Shown here one piece after another: positions 28,046-39,320 of a DNA stretch of 64,000 nt. Source of the DNA: Yokenella regensburgei ATCC 49455 (lineage in GTDB: Bacteria > Pseudomonadota > Gammaproteobacteria > Enterobacterales > Enterobacteriaceae); the NCBI RefSeq assembly GCF_000735455.1, contig NZ_JMPS01000064.1, positions 62,001 to 126,000 on the forward strand, given 5' to 3'. Each line of letters begins with the position of its first letter. The stretch's first letter is position 1. The notes beneath the pieces are model-generated. The model saw only the letters and a list, made by a program, of their open reading frames with translations. It had not been told where the DNA came from and did no database searches. A program made the position numbers and the translations under genes.

Positions 28046-28987
28046 ATGATAACTGCAAATCGTCCGATACTGAATCTCGACCTCGATCTGCTAAGAACTT
28101 TCGTTGCGGTCGCTGATCTGAATACTTTCGCTGCTGCAGCCTCTGCAGTAGGTCGTACCCAGTCCGCCGTTAGTCAGCAGATGCAGAGACTGGAACAACT
28201 CGTAGGTAAAGAGTTATTTGCCCGTCACGGGCGGAACAAATTGTTGACGGAGCATGGGATCCAGCTGTTGGGATACGCCAGAAAGATTCTCCGTTTTAAT
28301 GATGAAGCATGCACATCGCTAATGTTTAGCAACCTGCAGGGCACGCTGACGATAGGTGCTTCTGATGAATCTGCAGATACTATCCTGCCGTTTCTCCTTA
28401 ATCGGATAAGTTCGGTTTACCCTAAGCTAGCGCTGGATGTTCGCGTGAAACGTCATGCTGAAATGGCGGATATGCTGCACAGTAACGAGGTGGATCTGGT
28501 GCTGACCTCTCATCGTCTGGCGTCGTTTGACAGCCACACGCTGAGAACATCGCCAACGCTCTGGTACTGTGCCGCAGAATATGTGATGCAACCGGGCGAA
28601 GCCGTACCGCTGGTGCTGCTGGATGACCCCAGCCCGTTTCGCGACATCATTCTTGAATCGCTTGATGCGGCGCGTATTCCGTGGCGCCTGGCGTATGTCG
28701 CCTCAACGCTTGCTGCCGTTCGTGCTGCCGTTAAGGCCGGGTTAGGCGTAACTGCGCGTCCGGTTGAGATGATGAGCCCGGACCTGCGGGTACTGGGAAA
28801 ATCTGACGGGCTTCCCGTATTACCCGATACCGAGTATCTGTTGAGCCGCAACGGTCAGAGCCAGAACGAACTGGTTGATGTGATTTTTCAGGCGATTGAA
28901 GAGCAGCATAACCCGTGGTCGCAGTTCCGCCATTATACCCCGGAAGGGGGAGGGGATACCCGTACGGTTGAAGAGGATTTTGGGTAA
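28046..28987 (+). CDS. lrhA: LysR-family regulator LrhA
   Basis: LrhA represses flhDC and so flagella, motility and chemotaxis, and also affects type 1 fimbriae and RpoS levels in E. coli. The 313-residue protein has the LysR winged helix near the N terminus ([20 protein letters not shown], then [18 protein letters not shown]) and a LysR substrate-binding domain from about residue 95. It lies next to nuo as in E. coli. A motility regulator and the flagellar accessory gene cheV both occur in this window. Confidence 0.95.
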   Translation: MITANRPILNLDLDLLRTFVAVADLNTFAAAASAVGRTQSAVSQQMQRLEQLVGKELFARHGRNKLLTEHGIQLLGYARKILRFNDEACTSLMFSNLQGTLTIGASDESADTILPFLLNRISSVYPKLALDVRVKRHAEMADMLHSNEVDLVLTSHRLASFDSHTLRTSPTLWYCAAEYVMQPGEAVPLVLLDDPSPFRDIILESLDAARIPWRLAYVASTLAAVRAAVKAGLGVTARPVEMMSPDLRVLGKSDGLPVLPDTEYLLSRNGQSQNELVDVIFQAIEEQHNPWSQFRHYTPEGGGDTRTVEEDFG

Positions 28988-29030
28988 CAAACTCGCCGAA
29001 ATCTGGTAACAAAATGTAAGTTTAAAAAAT

Positions 29031-29070
29031 AGCCGTCGTCGCTGGTTTTCTGCACGATGGCTTTTTTTTT
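29031..29070 (+). terminator. lrhA terminator
   Basis: A 9-bp stem with one G-T pair (29031-29039 with 29054-29062) is followed by a run of T to 29070. It lies 43 bases after the lrhA stop. Confidence 0.8.
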
Positions 29071-29479
29071 GCATGTTTAACCAGCAACTGTTGGAATCTC
29101 CGCCGCTTTGTTGCTGATTTTCATTCACTTAGTGAACACTTTCGCGACGTGATGTTTATTTTCTCTCCCTGCTCAGAACGGGCTGCTAATGTTAAAAAAA
29201 CGGCTTTTTTGTTGCTGTTTTCTTGGGGCAATTAACAGAAGCGTGTCTCAGATCAAGAAAATACTCCTCAATAGGGGGAGGAATCGCGGTCAAATCCTGT
29301 CAAAATAGAAGGGCAAATCTCGTTTACGCCTGGCACGGACACGATTCAACAGCGTTAAATCCTGATGGTGATTTCGAAAAAATCGCGCTAAAGGGCATTT
29401 AATGTTAATGAAATGCATCCGGTGTAAACTAATGTGAGGAAACTTTTGTTAAAGTTGACAAAAGGTTATAGAAAGGAGT

Positions 29480-29540
29480 AAAAAGCCACAGCGTTTTGCT
29501 GTCTAAGTCACTTTTTCAGACAGTCTTTGTAAGGCTTTTT
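29480..29540 (+). other. Foldable nuo leader segment with competing hairpins
   Basis: Outer arms AAAAAGCC (29480-29487) and GGCTTTTT (29533-29540) enclose two alternative hairpins that share CTGT: ACAGC/GCTGT (29488-29502) and CTGTCT/AGACAG (29499-29523). The outer right arm runs into TTTATT, as in a terminator. It lies 77 bases before nuoA. Whether it is all inside the transcript depends on the start site. Confidence 0.4.
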
Positions 29541-29616
29541 TATTCCTCCCCATGAATCTGTGGCGTTCATCTGCCAGCAAGAGCAGAGATTTTGGCGCTA
29601 CCTATTTGGTTAAGCA

Positions 29617-30063
29617 ATGCGTATGTCAACATCCACTGAAGTCATCGCTCATCACTGGGCTTTCGCTATATTTCTCATCATCGCCATCGGCTTGTGCTGT
29701 TTCATGTTGATTGGTGGTTGGTTCCTTGGCGGTCGCGCCCGCGCGCGTAGTAAAAACACCCCATTTGAATCGGGCATCGACTCCGTTGGCTCTGCCCGCT
29801 TACGCCTTTCTGCGAAGTTCTATCTGGTCGCCATGTTCTTCGTCATCTTCGACGTGGAAGCGCTCTATCTGTACGCATGGTCAACCTCCATCCGTGAAAG
29901 CGGCTGGGTAGGATTTGTAGAAGCAGCTATTTTCATTTTAGTGCTGCTGGCTGGTCTGGTTTACCTCGTTCGTATTGGCGCGCTGGACTGGACGCCTGCA
30001 CGTTCACGCCGCACGCTGGTAAATCAGGAAACCGACAGCGCCACTAACCGTCATATGCAGTAA
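29617..30063 (+). CDS. nuoA: NADH-quinone oxidoreductase subunit A
   Basis: NuoA is a small membrane-arm subunit of respiratory complex I, at the hinge to the peripheral arm near the quinone site. The product has 148 residues and three hydrophobic spans. The conserved loop [34 protein letters not shown] is split by the second span, with the functionally important acidic cluster FDVEA. The start at 29617 aligns with the E. coli start; an alternative ATG at 29623 would shorten it by two residues. It opens the 13-gene nuo operon. Confidence 0.95.
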   Translation: MRMSTSTEVIAHHWAFAIFLIIAIGLCCFMLIGGWFLGGRARARSKNTPFESGIDSVGSARLRLSAKFYLVAMFFVIFDVEALYLYAWSTSIRESGWVGFVEAAIFILVLLAGLVYLVRIGALDWTPARSRRTLVNQETDSATNRHMQ

Positions 30064-30078
30064 AAGCGAGGCAATAAG

Positions 30079-30741
30079 ATGGATTATACGCTCACCCGCA
30101 TAGATCCTAACGGTGAGAACGACCGTTACCCCCTGCAAAAACAGGAGATCGTAACTGACCCCCTGGAGCAAGAAGTTAATAAAAATGTGTTCATGGGTAA
30201 GCTCCATGACATGGTGAACTGGGGCCGTAAGAACTCAATCTGGCCGTATAACTTCGGCCTTTCTTGCTGCTACGTGGAAATGGTGACGTCATTCACTGCG
30301 GTGCATGACGTTGCGCGTTTTGGTGCCGAGGTACTTCGTGCTTCCCCGCGTCAGGCTGACCTGATGGTGGTTGCGGGTACTTGCTTCACCAAAATGGCGC
30401 CGGTTATTCAGCGTCTTTATGACCAGATGCTGGAGCCTAAGTGGGTCATTTCCATGGGGGCCTGTGCGAACTCCGGCGGCATGTACGACATTTATTCTGT
30501 TGTACAGGGCGTGGATAAGTTTATTCCGGTGGATGTTTACATCCCTGGCTGCCCGCCGCGTCCGGAAGCCTACATGCAAGCGCTGATGCTGCTGCAGGAG
30601 TCCATCGGTAAAGAGCGCCGTCCGCTGTCGTGGGTGGTTGGCGATCAGGGTGTGTACCGCGCCAATATGCAGTCCGAACGCGAGCGTAAGCGCGGCGAAC
30701 GTATTGCAGTAACGAATCTGCGTACACCAGACGAGATTTAA
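30079..30741 (+). CDS. nuoB: NADH-quinone oxidoreductase subunit B
   Basis: NuoB carries iron-sulfur cluster N2, the last electron carrier before ubiquinone in complex I. The 220 residues equal E. coli. The N2 ligands are all present: the adjacent pair Cys 63-Cys 64 (GLSCCYVEM), Cys 129 and Cys 158 ([10 protein letters not shown]). It is a peripheral subunit. It starts 15 bases after nuoA and is followed by an 85-base gap before nuoC that contains a small stem (CTTCGC/GCGAAG). Confidence 0.96.
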   Translation: MDYTLTRIDPNGENDRYPLQKQEIVTDPLEQEVNKNVFMGKLHDMVNWGRKNSIWPYNFGLSCCYVEMVTSFTAVHDVARFGAEVLRASPRQADLMVVAGTCFTKMAPVIQRLYDQMLEPKWVISMGACANSGGMYDIYSVVQGVDKFIPVDVYIPGCPPRPEAYMQALMLLQESIGKERRPLSWVVGDQGVYRANMQSERERKRGERIAVTNLRTPDEI

Positions 30742-30826
30742 TTTGCGCCTGTGGGCCGTGGAATCACTCTTCGCAGACGACAATAAATAGCGCGAAGCCA
30801 CGCCCAACCACCACAGACCTTTTGCA

Positions 30827-32632
30827 ATGGTGAACAATATGACCGATTTAACCGCGCACGACGCACCAGCATGGAGCACCCGGGACCACCTGGATGATCC
30901 AGTGATTGGCGAACTGCGCAACCGTTTTGGGCCGGATGCCTTTACTGTTCAGCCTACCCGCACCGGGGTACCCGTTGTTTGGGTTAAACGCGAACAGCTG
31001 CTCGAAGTGGTCGATTTCCTGAAGAAATTGCCAAAGCCTTATGTGATGCTGTTTGACTTACACGGCATGGACGAGCGCCTGCGCACCCACCGCGACGGTT
31101 TACCGGCCGCGGATTTTTCCGTTTTCTACCATCTGATTTCAGTAGACCGCAACCGCGACATCATGCTCAAGGTGGCGTTGTCTGAAAACGATCTGCACGT
31201 CCAGACCCTCACCAAACTGTTCCCGAACGCCAACTGGTATGAGCGTGAAACCTGGGAAATGTTTGGTATTACCTTCGATGGCCACCCGCACCTGACGCGT
31301 CTGCTGATGCCGCCGACCTGGGAAGGCCACCCGCTGCGTAAAGACTACCCGGCGCGCGCCACCGAATTCGATCCGTTTGAGCTGACTAAAGCAAAACAAG
31401 ATCTGGAGATGGAAGCGCTGACCTTCAAGCCGGAAGACTGGGGCATGAAGCGCAGCACCGAGAACGAGGACTTCATGTTCCTTAACCTCGGCCCAAACCA
31501 CCCGTCCTCGCACGGTGCGTTCCGTATCGTTCTTCAGCTCGACGGTGAAGAGATAGTCGACTGCGTTCCAGACATCGGCTACCACCACCGTGGCGCTGAG
31601 AAGATGGGCGAGCGTCAGTCCTGGCACAGCTACATTCCGTATACCGACCGTATCGAATACCTCGGCGGCTGTGTGAACGAAATGCCATACGTACTGGCCG
31701 TTGAAAAACTGGCAGGTATTACTACCCCGGATCGCGTTAACGTGATTCGCGTGATGCTCTCCGAACTGTTCCGCATCAACAGCCACCTGCTGTATATCTC
31801 CACGTTCATTCAGGACGTCGGCGCGATGACCCCCGTGTTCTTCGCCTTTACCGACCGTCAGAAGATTTATGATGTGGTGGAAGCGATCACCGGTTTCCGT
31901 ATGCACCCGGCCTGGTTCCGTATCGGCGGCGTCGCGCACGACCTGCCGCGCGGCTGGGACAAGCTGCTGCGTGATTTCCTCGACTGGATGCCGAAGCGTC
32001 TGGACTCTTACGAGAAAGCCGCGCTGCGTAACACCATTCTCAAAGGTCGTTCCCAGGGCGTTGCCGCTTACGGCAAGAAAGAGGCGCTGGACTGGGGTTG
32101 TACCGGCGCTGCGCTGCGCGCCACCGGTATCGACTTCGACGTGCGTAAAGCGCGTCCATACTCTGGCTACGAAAACTTCGACTTTGAAGTCCCGGTTGGC
32201 GGCGGCGTGTCCGACTGCTATACCCGCGTGATGCTGAAAGTGGAAGAGCTGCGTCAGAGCCTGCGCATTCTTGAGCAGTGCCTCAAGAACATGCCGGAAG
32301 GGCCGTTCAAAGCGGATCACCCGCTGACGACTCCCCCGCCGAAAGAGCGCACGCTGCAGCATATCGAAACCCTGATTACCCACTTCCTGCAGGTTTCCTG
32401 GGGCCCGGTAATGCCGGCGCAGGAGTCCTTCCAGATGGTGGAAGCAACCAAGGGTATTAACAGCTACTACCTGACAAGCGACGGCAGCACCATGAGCTAC
32501 CGTACCCGTATCCGTACTCCGAGCTACGCGCACCTGCAGCAGATCCCGGTAGCGGTACGCGGCAGCCTGGTGTCCGACCTGATTGTCCATCTGGGTAGTA
32601 TCGATTTTGTTATGTCAGACGTGGACCGCTAA
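30827..32632 (+). CDS. nuoC: NADH-quinone oxidoreductase fused subunit C/D
   Basis: This is the fused NuoCD subunit typical of Enterobacteriaceae: an N-terminal 30-kDa (NuoC) domain (about residues 1-190, with [24 protein letters not shown]) joined to the 49-kDa (NuoD) domain (about 210-601). The 49-kDa part, related to hydrogenase large subunits, helps build the quinone pocket ([14 protein letters not shown], then GYHHRGAEK). The product is 601 residues from ATG 30827; an in-frame ATG at 30839 (MTDLTAHD) matches the shorter E. coli annotation and is an equally possible start. Confidence 0.96.
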   Translation: MVNNMTDLTAHDAPAWSTRDHLDDPVIGELRNRFGPDAFTVQPTRTGVPVVWVKREQLLEVVDFLKKLPKPYVMLFDLHGMDERLRTHRDGLPAADFSVFYHLISVDRNRDIMLKVALSENDLHVQTLTKLFPNANWYERETWEMFGITFDGHPHLTRLLMPPTWEGHPLRKDYPARATEFDPFELTKAKQDLEMEALTFKPEDWGMKRSTENEDFMFLNLGPNHPSSHGAFRIVLQLDGEEIVDCVPDIGYHHRGAEKMGERQSWHSYIPYTDRIEYLGGCVNEMPYVLAVEKLAGITTPDRVNVIRVMLSELFRINSHLLYISTFIQDVGAMTPVFFAFTDRQKIYDVVEAITGFRMHPAWFRIGGVAHDLPRGWDKLLRDFLDWMPKRLDSYEKAALRNTILKGRSQGVAAYGKKEALDWGCTGAALRATGIDFDVRKARPYSGYENFDFEVPVGGGVSDCYTRVMLKVEELRQSLRILEQCLKNMPEGPFKADHPLTTPPPKERTLQHIETLITHFLQVSWGPVMPAQESFQMVEATKGINSYYLTSDGSTMSYRTRIRTPSYAHLQQIPVAVRGSLVSDLIVHLGSIDFVMSDVDR

Positions 32633-32634
32633 TT

Positions 32635-33135
32635 ATGCACGAGAATCAACAACCACAAACCGAGGCTTTTGAGCTGAGTGCGGCAGAGCGTGATGCCATT
32701 GAGCACGAGAAGCACCACTACGAAGACCCGCGTGCGGCGTCCATTGAAGCGCTGAAAATCGTTCAGAAGCAGCGCGGATGGGTACCGGACGGCGCGATTT
32801 ACGCGATTGCTGATGTTCTGGGGATCCCGGCGAGCGACGTAGAAGGTGTGGCAACGTTCTACAGCCAGATCTTCCGCCAGCCGGTAGGTCGTCACGTGAT
32901 TCGCTACTGCGACAGCGTGGTGTGCCACATCACGGGTTATCAGGGCATTCAGGCTGCGATTGAGAAGAAACTCAATATCAAGCCGGGCCAGACCACCTTT
33001 GATGGCCGCTTTACCCTGCTGCCAACCTGCTGCCTGGGTAACTGCGACAAAGGGCCAACCATGATGATTGATGAGGACACTCACAGCCATCTGACGCCTG
33101 ATGCCATCCCGGACCTGCTGGAGCAGTACAAATGA
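32635..33135 (+). CDS. nuoE: NADH-quinone oxidoreductase subunit E
   Basis: NuoE, a thioredoxin-like protein of 166 residues, carries the binuclear cluster N1a beside the flavin. Its ligands Cys 92, Cys 97 (CDSVVCH) and Cys 133, Cys 137 ([11 protein letters not shown]) are all present. With NuoF and NuoG it forms the NADH dehydrogenase module. It begins 2 bases after nuoC and overlaps nuoF by 4 bases (ATGA). Confidence 0.96.
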   Translation: MHENQQPQTEAFELSAAERDAIEHEKHHYEDPRAASIEALKIVQKQRGWVPDGAIYAIADVLGIPASDVEGVATFYSQIFRQPVGRHVIRYCDSVVCHITGYQGIQAAIEKKLNIKPGQTTFDGRFTLLPTCCLGNCDKGPTMMIDEDTHSHLTPDAIPDLLEQYK

Positions 33136-34469
33136 AGAACATCATTCTGACTCCTGAGAACCATCCGCTGACGTGGCGCTTGCGTGAAGACAAGCAGCCG
33201 GTCTGGCTGGATGAGTACCAAAGTAAAAACGGTTATGCCGGTGCGCGTAAAGCGCTGACCGGCATGGCGCCGGATGAAATCGTCAACGTCGTGAAAGACG
33301 CCGGCCTGAAAGGGCGCGGCGGTGCGGGCTTTTCCACGGGTCTTAAGTGGAGCCTGATGCCGAAAGACGAATCCATGAACATCCGTTACCTGCTGTGTAA
33401 CGCCGATGAAATGGAGCCGGGCACCTACAAAGACCGCCTGTTGATGGAACAGCTGCCACACCTGCTGGTGGAAGGCATGCTGATTTCTGCATTTGCGCTG
33501 AAGGCCTACCGTGGCTACATCTTCCTGCGCGGTGAATACATCGAAGCTGCTCAGCATCTGCGTCGTGCTATTGCCGAAGCCACCGAAGCGGGCCTGCTTG
33601 GGAAAAACATTCTCGGCACCGGTTTTGATTTCGAGCTGTTCGTGCACACCGGGGCCGGGCGTTATATCTGTGGTGAAGAAACCGCGCTGATTAACTCCCT
33701 CGAAGGTCGTCGTGCTAACCCGCGTTCCAAGCCGCCGTTCCCGGCAAGCTCTGGTGTATGGGGTAAGCCGACCTGCGTGAACAACGTAGAAACCCTGTGT
33801 AACGTACCCGCTATCCTTGAGCATGGTGTGGAATGGTATCAGGGCATCTCTAAGAGCAAAGATGCCGGTACCAAGCTGATGGGCTTCTCCGGGCGCGTGA
33901 AGAATCCGGGCCTGTGGGAACTGCCGTTTGGTACCACCGCGCGTGAAATCCTTGAAGATTATGCCGGCGGTATGCGTGACGGCCTGAAGTTCAAAGCCTG
34001 GCAGCCTGGCGGCGCGGGTACTGACTTCCTCACTGAGGCGCATCTCGACCTGCCGATGGAATTTGAAAGCATCGGTAAAGCGGGCAGCCGTCTGGGTACT
34101 GCGCTGGCGATGGCCGTCGACCACGAGATCAACATGGTATCGCTGGTGCGTAACCTGGAAGAGTTCTTTGCTCGTGAGTCCTGTGGCTGGTGTACGCCGT
34201 GCCGTGATGGTCTGCCGTGGAGCGTCAAGATCCTGCGCGCTATCGAACGTGGCGAAGGCCAGCCGGGTGATATCGAAACGCTGGAGCAGCTGTGCCGCTT
34301 CTTAGGCCCAGGCAAAACCTTCTGTGCGCATGCGCCAGGTGCGGTTGAGCCGCTGCAGAGCGCGATTAAATATTTCCGTGACGAGTTCGAAGCAGGTATC
34401 AAGCAACAGTTCAGCAATACCCATCTGATTAATGGGATTCAGCCGAACCTGCTCAAGACGCGCTGGTGA
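33132..34469 (+). CDS. nuoF: NADH-quinone oxidoreductase subunit F
   Basis: NuoF binds NADH and FMN and passes electrons to the iron-sulfur chain. The 445 residues equal E. coli. The glycine-rich nucleotide loop [10 protein letters not shown] is at residues 61-70, and a second loop ([20 protein letters not shown]) follows around 175-195. The cluster N3 ligands are in [12 protein letters not shown] near residue 350, with the fourth cysteine in [11 protein letters not shown]. It is coupled to nuoE by a 4-base overlap, and nuoG follows after 30 bases. Confidence 0.96.
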   Translation: MKNIILTPENHPLTWRLREDKQPVWLDEYQSKNGYAGARKALTGMAPDEIVNVVKDAGLKGRGGAGFSTGLKWSLMPKDESMNIRYLLCNADEMEPGTYKDRLLMEQLPHLLVEGMLISAFALKAYRGYIFLRGEYIEAAQHLRRAIAEATEAGLLGKNILGTGFDFELFVHTGAGRYICGEETALINSLEGRRANPRSKPPFPASSGVWGKPTCVNNVETLCNVPAILEHGVEWYQGISKSKDAGTKLMGFSGRVKNPGLWELPFGTTAREILEDYAGGMRDGLKFKAWQPGGAGTDFLTEAHLDLPMEFESIGKAGSRLGTALAMAVDHEINMVSLVRNLEEFFARESCGWCTPCRDGLPWSVKILRAIERGEGQPGDIETLEQLCRFLGPGKTFCAHAPGAVEPLQSAIKYFRDEFEAGIKQQFSNTHLINGIQPNLLKTRW

Positions 34470-34499
34470 GTTAACGATTTTAATTTTGGAAGCACGCTA

Positions 34500-37226
34500 A
34501 TGGCTACGATTCATGTAGACGGCAAAGAATACGAGGTTAACGGAGCGGACAACCTGTTACAGGCTTGCCTCTCTCTTGGTCTTGATATTCCTTATTTTTG
34601 CTGGCATCCGGCGCTGGGAAGCGTTGGGGCTTGCCGCCAGTGTGCGGTGAAGCAATATCAGAACGCGGAAGACACGCGTGGCCGCCTGGTGATGTCCTGT
34701 ATGACACCGGCAACCGAAGGCACCTTTATTTCTATTGATGACGAAGAAGCGAAGCAGTTCCGCGAAAGCGTTGTCGAGTGGTTGATGACCAACCACCCGC
34801 ACGACTGCCCGGTCTGCGAAGAGGGCGGTAACTGCCACCTTCAGGATATGACCGTGATGACCGGTCACAGCTTCCGTCGCTACCGTTTCACCAAACGTAC
34901 CCACCGCAATCAGGATCTGGGGCCGTTCATCTCTCACGAAATGAACCGCTGCATCGCCTGCTACCGCTGTGTGCGTTACTACAAAGATTATGCGGACGGC
35001 ACCGATCTGGGCGTATATGGCGCTCACGACAACGTCTACTTTGGTCGCCCGGAAGACGGTACGCTGGAAAGCGAATTCTCCGGTAACCTGGTAGAGATTT
35101 GCCCGACCGGCGTATTCACCGACAAAACCCACTCTGAGCGTTACAACCGTAAATGGGACATGCAGTTTGCACCAAGCATCTGCCAGCAGTGTTCTATTGG
35201 CTGTAACACCAGCCCGGGTGAACGTTATGGCGAGCTGCGTCGTATCGAAAACCGTTACAACGGTACCGTAAACCACTACTTCCTCTGCGACCGTGGTCGT
35301 TTCGGCTATGGCTATGTGAACCTGAAAGACCGTCCGCGTCAGCCGGTTCAGCGCCGCGGCGACGACCTGATCTCCCTCAACGCCGAGCAGGCGATGCAGG
35401 GTGCAGCAGATATTCTGCGTCAGTCGAAGAAAGTGATTGGTATCGGCTCCCCGCGCGCCAGCATCGAGAGCAACTTTGCGCTGCGTGAGCTGGTGGGTGC
35501 AGAGAATTTCTACACCGGTATCGCCAAAGGCGAGCAGGCACGTTTGCAGCTGATGCTGAAAGTGCTGCGTGAAGGCGGGGTACACACTCCGGCGCTGCGT
35601 GACATCGAATCTTACGATGCGGTGCTGGTGCTGGGTGAAGACATTACCCAGACCGGTGCTCGTGTGGCGCTGGCAGTGCGTCAGGCGGTGAAAGGCAAAG
35701 CGCGCGAAATGGCAGCAGCACAGAAAGTGGCTGACTGGCAGATTGCGGCAATCCTTAACATCGGCCAGCGTGCCAAACATCCGCTGTTTGTTACCAACAT
35801 TGATGACACTCGTCTGGACGACATCGCGGCGTGGACCTACCGCGCACCGGTTGAAGATCAGGCGCGCTTAGGTTTCGCGATTGCCCATGCTCTGGACAAC
35901 ACCGCTCCGGCAGTGGAAGGTCTCAGCAACGACCTGAAAGGCAAAGTGGACGTTATCGTGCAGGCGCTGTCCGGCGCGAAGAAACCGCTGATTATCTCTG
36001 GTACTAACGCCGGTAGCGAAGCGATGCTTCAGGCTGCTGCAAACGTGGCGACAGCGTTGAAAAAACGCGGTGCCGACGTTGGCGTGACCATGATTGCCCG
36101 TGCGGTCAACAGCGTTGGCCTCGGCATGATGGGCGGTGGCTCTCTTGAAGAGGCGCTGAGCGAACTGGAAAGCGGTGCTGCCGATGCGGTTGTAGTGCTG
36201 GAAAACGACCTGCATCGTCATGCTTCTGCAGCGCGCGTTGACGCCGCGCTGGCGAAAGCGCCGTTGGTAATGGTTATCGACCACCAGCGCACGGCCATTA
36301 TGGACAAAGCGCACCTGGTGCTGTCGGCAGCAAGCTTTGCCGAAAGCGACGGTACGGTCATCAACAACGAAGGTCGCGCCCAGCGCTTCTTCCAGGTTTA
36401 CGACCCGTCTTACTACGATTCCAACACCGTGATGCTCGAAAGCTGGCGCTGGCTGCACTCGCTGTACAGCACCGTCCAGAGCCGCGAAGTGGACTGGACT
36501 CAGCTCGATCACGTTATCGACGCCGTCATCGAAAAACTGCCGCAGCTGGCAGGTATTAAAGATGCCGCGCCGGAAGCCTCTTTCCGCATTCGTGGTCAGA
36601 AGCTGGCCCGTGAACCGCATCGTTACAGCGGCCGCACGGCAATGCGCGCGAACATCAGCGTGCACGAGCCGCGTCAGCCGCAGGATAAAGACACCATGTT
36701 TGCCTTCTCTATGGAAGGGAACAACCAGCCAAACGCACCGCGTTCGCAAATTCCGTTCGCATGGGCACCGGGCTGGAACTCCCCGCAGGCGTGGAACAAG
36801 TTCCAGGCGGAAGTGGGTGGCAAACTGCGTCATGGCGATCCGGGCGTGCGTCTGATTGAAGCCTCTGAGGCTGGTCTCGACTACTTCACCACCGTTCCGG
36901 CGGGCTTTGAAGCGGAGAAAGGTCAGTGGCGTATCGCGCCGTACTATCACCTGTTTGGTAGTGATGAACTGTCCCAGCGTGCTCCGGTCTTCCAGACCCG
37001 CATGCCGCAGCCGTACATCAAGCTCAACCCGGCAGATGCCGCCGCGCTTGGCGTTAACGCCGGTGCGCATGTGTCATTCAGCTATGAAGGTCAGACCCTG
37101 AGCTTACCGCTGCTGCTTTCAGAAGGCCTGGCGGCAGGGCAGGTGGGCTTACCGATGGGCTTGCCGGGTATTGCACCGGTACTGACCGGCGCGCGTATTG
37201 ATAATCTGCAGGAGGCGAAAGCATGA
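34500..37226 (+). CDS. nuoG: NADH-quinone oxidoreductase subunit G
   Basis: NuoG, 908 residues, is the largest peripheral subunit. The N-terminal 2Fe-2S ferredoxin domain (Cys in [22 protein letters not shown]1b), the His-Cys3 N5 region ([16 protein letters not shown]) and the N4 motif ([13 protein letters not shown] with CPTG) carry the electron chain. A further four-cysteine site (CQQCSIGCN ... C) corresponds to the remote cluster N7. The C-terminal two thirds is a molybdopterin-oxidoreductase-like fold without the metal cofactor. It overlaps nuoH by 4 bases. Confidence 0.96.
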   Translation: MATIHVDGKEYEVNGADNLLQACLSLGLDIPYFCWHPALGSVGACRQCAVKQYQNAEDTRGRLVMSCMTPATEGTFISIDDEEAKQFRESVVEWLMTNHPHDCPVCEEGGNCHLQDMTVMTGHSFRRYRFTKRTHRNQDLGPFISHEMNRCIACYRCVRYYKDYADGTDLGVYGAHDNVYFGRPEDGTLESEFSGNLVEICPTGVFTDKTHSERYNRKWDMQFAPSICQQCSIGCNTSPGERYGELRRIENRYNGTVNHYFLCDRGRFGYGYVNLKDRPRQPVQRRGDDLISLNAEQAMQGAADILRQSKKVIGIGSPRASIESNFALRELVGAENFYTGIAKGEQARLQLMLKVLREGGVHTPALRDIESYDAVLVLGEDITQTGARVALAVRQAVKGKAREMAAAQKVADWQIAAILNIGQRAKHPLFVTNIDDTRLDDIAAWTYRAPVEDQARLGFAIAHALDNTAPAVEGLSNDLKGKVDVIVQALSGAKKPLIISGTNAGSEAMLQAAANVATALKKRGADVGVTMIARAVNSVGLGMMGGGSLEEALSELESGAADAVVVLENDLHRHASAARVDAALAKAPLVMVIDHQRTAIMDKAHLVLSAASFAESDGTVINNEGRAQRFFQVYDPSYYDSNTVMLESWRWLHSLYSTVQSREVDWTQLDHVIDAVIEKLPQLAGIKDAAPEASFRIRGQKLAREPHRYSGRTAMRANISVHEPRQPQDKDTMFAFSMEGNNQPNAPRSQIPFAWAPGWNSPQAWNKFQAEVGGKLRHGDPGVRLIEASEAGLDYFTTVPAGFEAEKGQWRIAPYYHLFGSDELSQRAPVFQTRMPQPYIKLNPADAAALGVNAGAHVSFSYEGQTLSLPLLLSEGLAAGQVGLPMGLPGIAPVLTGARIDNLQEAKA

Positions 37227-38200
37227 GTTGGTTAACACCGGATGTTATCGACATTCTGTTAAGCATCCTGAAAGCGGTTGTCATTTTGCTGGTGGTAGTC
37301 ACCTGCGGCGCGTTCATGAGCTTCGGCGAACGTCGTCTGCTGGGTCTGTTCCAGAACCGTTATGGACCGAACCGTGTGGGCTGGGGTGGTTCACTTCAGC
37401 TGGTTGCGGACATGATCAAAATGTTCTTCAAAGAGGACTGGATCCCGAAATTCTCCGACCGCGTGATCTTCACGCTGGCGCCGATGATCGCGTTCACCTC
37501 TTTGCTGCTGGCATTTGCTATCGTTCCGGTCAGTCCGAGCTGGGTGGTTGCCGACCTTAACATCGGGATCCTGTTCTTCCTGATGATGGCGGGTCTCGCG
37601 GTATACGCGGTGCTGTTCGCTGGCTGGTCAAGCAACAACAAATACTCGCTGCTGGGGGCGATGCGTGCTTCTGCGCAAACCCTGAGCTACGAAGTATTCC
37701 TTGGTCTCTCCCTGATGGGCGTGGTGGCGCAGGCCGGTTCATTCAACATGACCGACATCGTCAACAACCAGGCGCATCTGTGGAACGTCATTCCGCAGTT
37801 CTTTGGCTTCGTCACTTTCGCTATCGCGGGCGTTGCGGTGTGTCACCGTCACCCGTTTGACCAGCCGGAAGCGGAGCAGGAACTGGCCGATGGTTACCAC
37901 ATCGAATATTCCGGCATGAAGTTCGGTCTGTTCTTCGTGGGTGAGTACATCGGTATTGTTACCGTATCGGCGCTGATCGTCACGCTGTTCTTCGGTGGCT
38001 GGAATGGTCCGCTCTTACCTCCGTTCATCTGGTTTGCGCTGAAAACCGCATTCTTCATGATGATGTTCATTTTGATTCGCGCCTCATTGCCTCGTCCGCG
38101 TTATGACCAGGTGATGTCCTTCGGCTGGAAAATTTGCCTGCCGCTGACGCTTATCAACTTGTTGGGTACGGCGGCTGTCATTCTGTGGCAGGCGCAATAA
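37223..38200 (+). CDS. nuoH: NADH-quinone oxidoreductase subunit H
   Basis: NuoH is the membrane subunit that meets the peripheral arm and forms the entrance of the quinone channel. The 325 residues equal E. coli, with eight or nine hydrophobic spans. The conserved cytoplasmic loop [19 protein letters not shown] (near residues 35-55) and the loop [22 protein letters not shown] (split by one residue class, near 210-230) contain the charged residues tied to quinone-coupled proton movement. It overlaps nuoG by 4 bases. Confidence 0.96.
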   Translation: MSWLTPDVIDILLSILKAVVILLVVVTCGAFMSFGERRLLGLFQNRYGPNRVGWGGSLQLVADMIKMFFKEDWIPKFSDRVIFTLAPMIAFTSLLLAFAIVPVSPSWVVADLNIGILFFLMMAGLAVYAVLFAGWSSNNKYSLLGAMRASAQTLSYEVFLGLSLMGVVAQAGSFNMTDIVNNQAHLWNVIPQFFGFVTFAIAGVAVCHRHPFDQPEAEQELADGYHIEYSGMKFGLFFVGEYIGIVTVSALIVTLFFGGWNGPLLPPFIWFALKTAFFMMMFILIRASLPRPRYDQVMSFGWKICLPLTLINLLGTAAVILWQAQ

Positions 38201-38211
38201 GGGAAAAGACC

Positions 38212-38754
38212 ATGACCTTAAAAGAATTATTGGTAGGTTTCGGCACCCAGGTACGCAGTATCTGGATGATCGGCCTGCACGCGTTCGCAAAACGCGAAAC
38301 CCAGATGTACCCGGAAGAACCGGTATATCTGCCGCCGCGCTACCGTGGCCGTATCGTGCTGACGCGCGATCCGGACGGTTCCGAGCGCTGCGTTGCCTGT
38401 AACCTGTGTGCGGTAGCCTGCCCGGTTGGCTGTATCTCTCTGCAGAAAGCAGAGACCAAAGACGGCCGCTGGTACCCGGAGTTCTTCCGCATCAACTTCT
38501 CACGCTGCATTTTCTGTGGTCTGTGTGAAGAAGCGTGCCCAACCACGGCGATTCAGTTGACCCCGGACTTCGAGCTGGGCGAATACAAGCGTCAGGATCT
38601 GGTGTACGAAAAAGAGGATCTGCTGATTTCCGGTCCGGGCAAATACCCGGAATATAACTTCTACCGGATGGCGGGTATGGCAATCGACGGCAAAGATAAG
38701 GGCGAGGCGGAAAACGAAGCCAAACCTATCGACGTCAAGAGCCTGTTACCGTAA
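38212..38754 (+). CDS. nuoI: NADH-quinone oxidoreductase subunit I
   Basis: NuoI holds two 4Fe-4S clusters (N6a and N6b) that relay electrons toward NuoB. Two ferredoxin motifs are present: Cys 60, 63, 66, 70 and Cys 99, 102, 105, 109, each followed by proline. The start at 38212 ([11 protein letters not shown]) gives 180 residues as in E. coli. A longer in-frame reading from 38134 lies inside nuoH and is rejected. nuoJ follows after 11 bases. Confidence 0.96.
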   Translation: MTLKELLVGFGTQVRSIWMIGLHAFAKRETQMYPEEPVYLPPRYRGRIVLTRDPDGSERCVACNLCAVACPVGCISLQKAETKDGRWYPEFFRINFSRCIFCGLCEEACPTTAIQLTPDFELGEYKRQDLVYEKEDLLISGPGKYPEYNFYRMAGMAIDGKDKGEAENEAKPIDVKSLLP

Positions 38755-38765
38755 GGAGAGGGGCA

Positions 38766-39320
38766 ATGGAATTCGCTTTTTATATCTGTGGCCTGATCGC
38801 CATCCTGGCCACCCTACGGGTTATCACCCACACCAATCCGGTGCACGCATTGCTGTACCTGATTATTTCGCTGCTGGCGATCTCCGGGGTGTTCTTCTCG
38901 CTTGGTGCCTACTTCGCGGGTGCGCTTGAAATCATCGTGTACGCCGGTGCCATCATGGTGCTGTTCGTCTTCGTGGTGATGATGCTGAACCTTGGCGGTG
39001 CCGAGATCCAGCAGGAGCGCCAGTGGCTGAAACCGCAAATCTGGATTGGTCCGGCCATCCTCTCTGCGGTACTGCTGGTGGTTATCGTCTACGCTATCGT
39101 CGGCCTGAACGATCAGGGCATCGACGGTGCGGCAATTAGCGCGAAAGCAGTGGGTATCACGCTGTTTGGACCTTATGTCCTGGCCGTCGAGCTGGCATCT
39201 ATGCTGCTGCTGGCGGGTCTGGTGGTTGCCTTCCATATCGGTCGTGAAGACCGCATGGGTGAAGTGCTGAGCAACCGCACCGAGGACCGCGAGAAAAGAA
39301 AAACGGAGGAACACGCATGA
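38766..39320 (+). CDS. nuoJ: NADH-quinone oxidoreductase subunit J
   Basis: A membrane-arm subunit of 184 residues as in E. coli, with five hydrophobic spans. The third span with its glutamate in [21 protein letters not shown] is the region whose pi-bulge and glutamate take part in coupling. The charged C-terminal tail ([23 protein letters not shown]) is cytoplasmic. It overlaps nuoK by 4 bases (ATGA). Confidence 0.95.
   Translation: MEFAFYICGLIAILATLRVITHTNPVHALLYLIISLLAISGVFFSLGAYFAGALEIIVYAGAIMVLFVFVVMMLNLGGAEIQQERQWLKPQIWIGPAILSAVLLVVIVYAIVGLNDQGIDGAAISAKAVGITLFGPYVLAVELASMLLLAGLVVAFHIGREDRMGEVLSNRTEDREKRKTEEHA

Larger units (their letters stand above)
28988..29616. other. Region between lrhA and nuoA holding the nuo promoter and leader
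   Basis: These 629 bases hold the lrhA terminator (29031-29070) and the control region of nuo. Signs of control are a NarL-heptamer-like TACTCCT (29262-29268), an ArcA-box-like TGTTAATGA (29403-29411), and a perfect -35 hexamer TTGACA (29455-29460) with TAAAAA (29479-29484) or the overlapping TATAGA (29467-29472) as possible -10 elements. A folded leader segment lies at 29480-29540. NarL activation and ArcA repression of nuo are established in E. coli; the sites named here are inference. Confidence 0.5.

Noticed and set aside
31139-32590. A 483-codon open frame antisense to nuoC
   Set aside because: It lies entirely opposite the conserved nuoCD gene. Long antisense frames are expected in GC-rich genes with strong codon bias; the translation resembles no known family and it has no supporting context.
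30827-32632. nuoC and nuoD fused by an assembly or frame artefact
   Set aside because: The fused NuoCD form is normal in Enterobacteriaceae, and length and sequence match E. coli.
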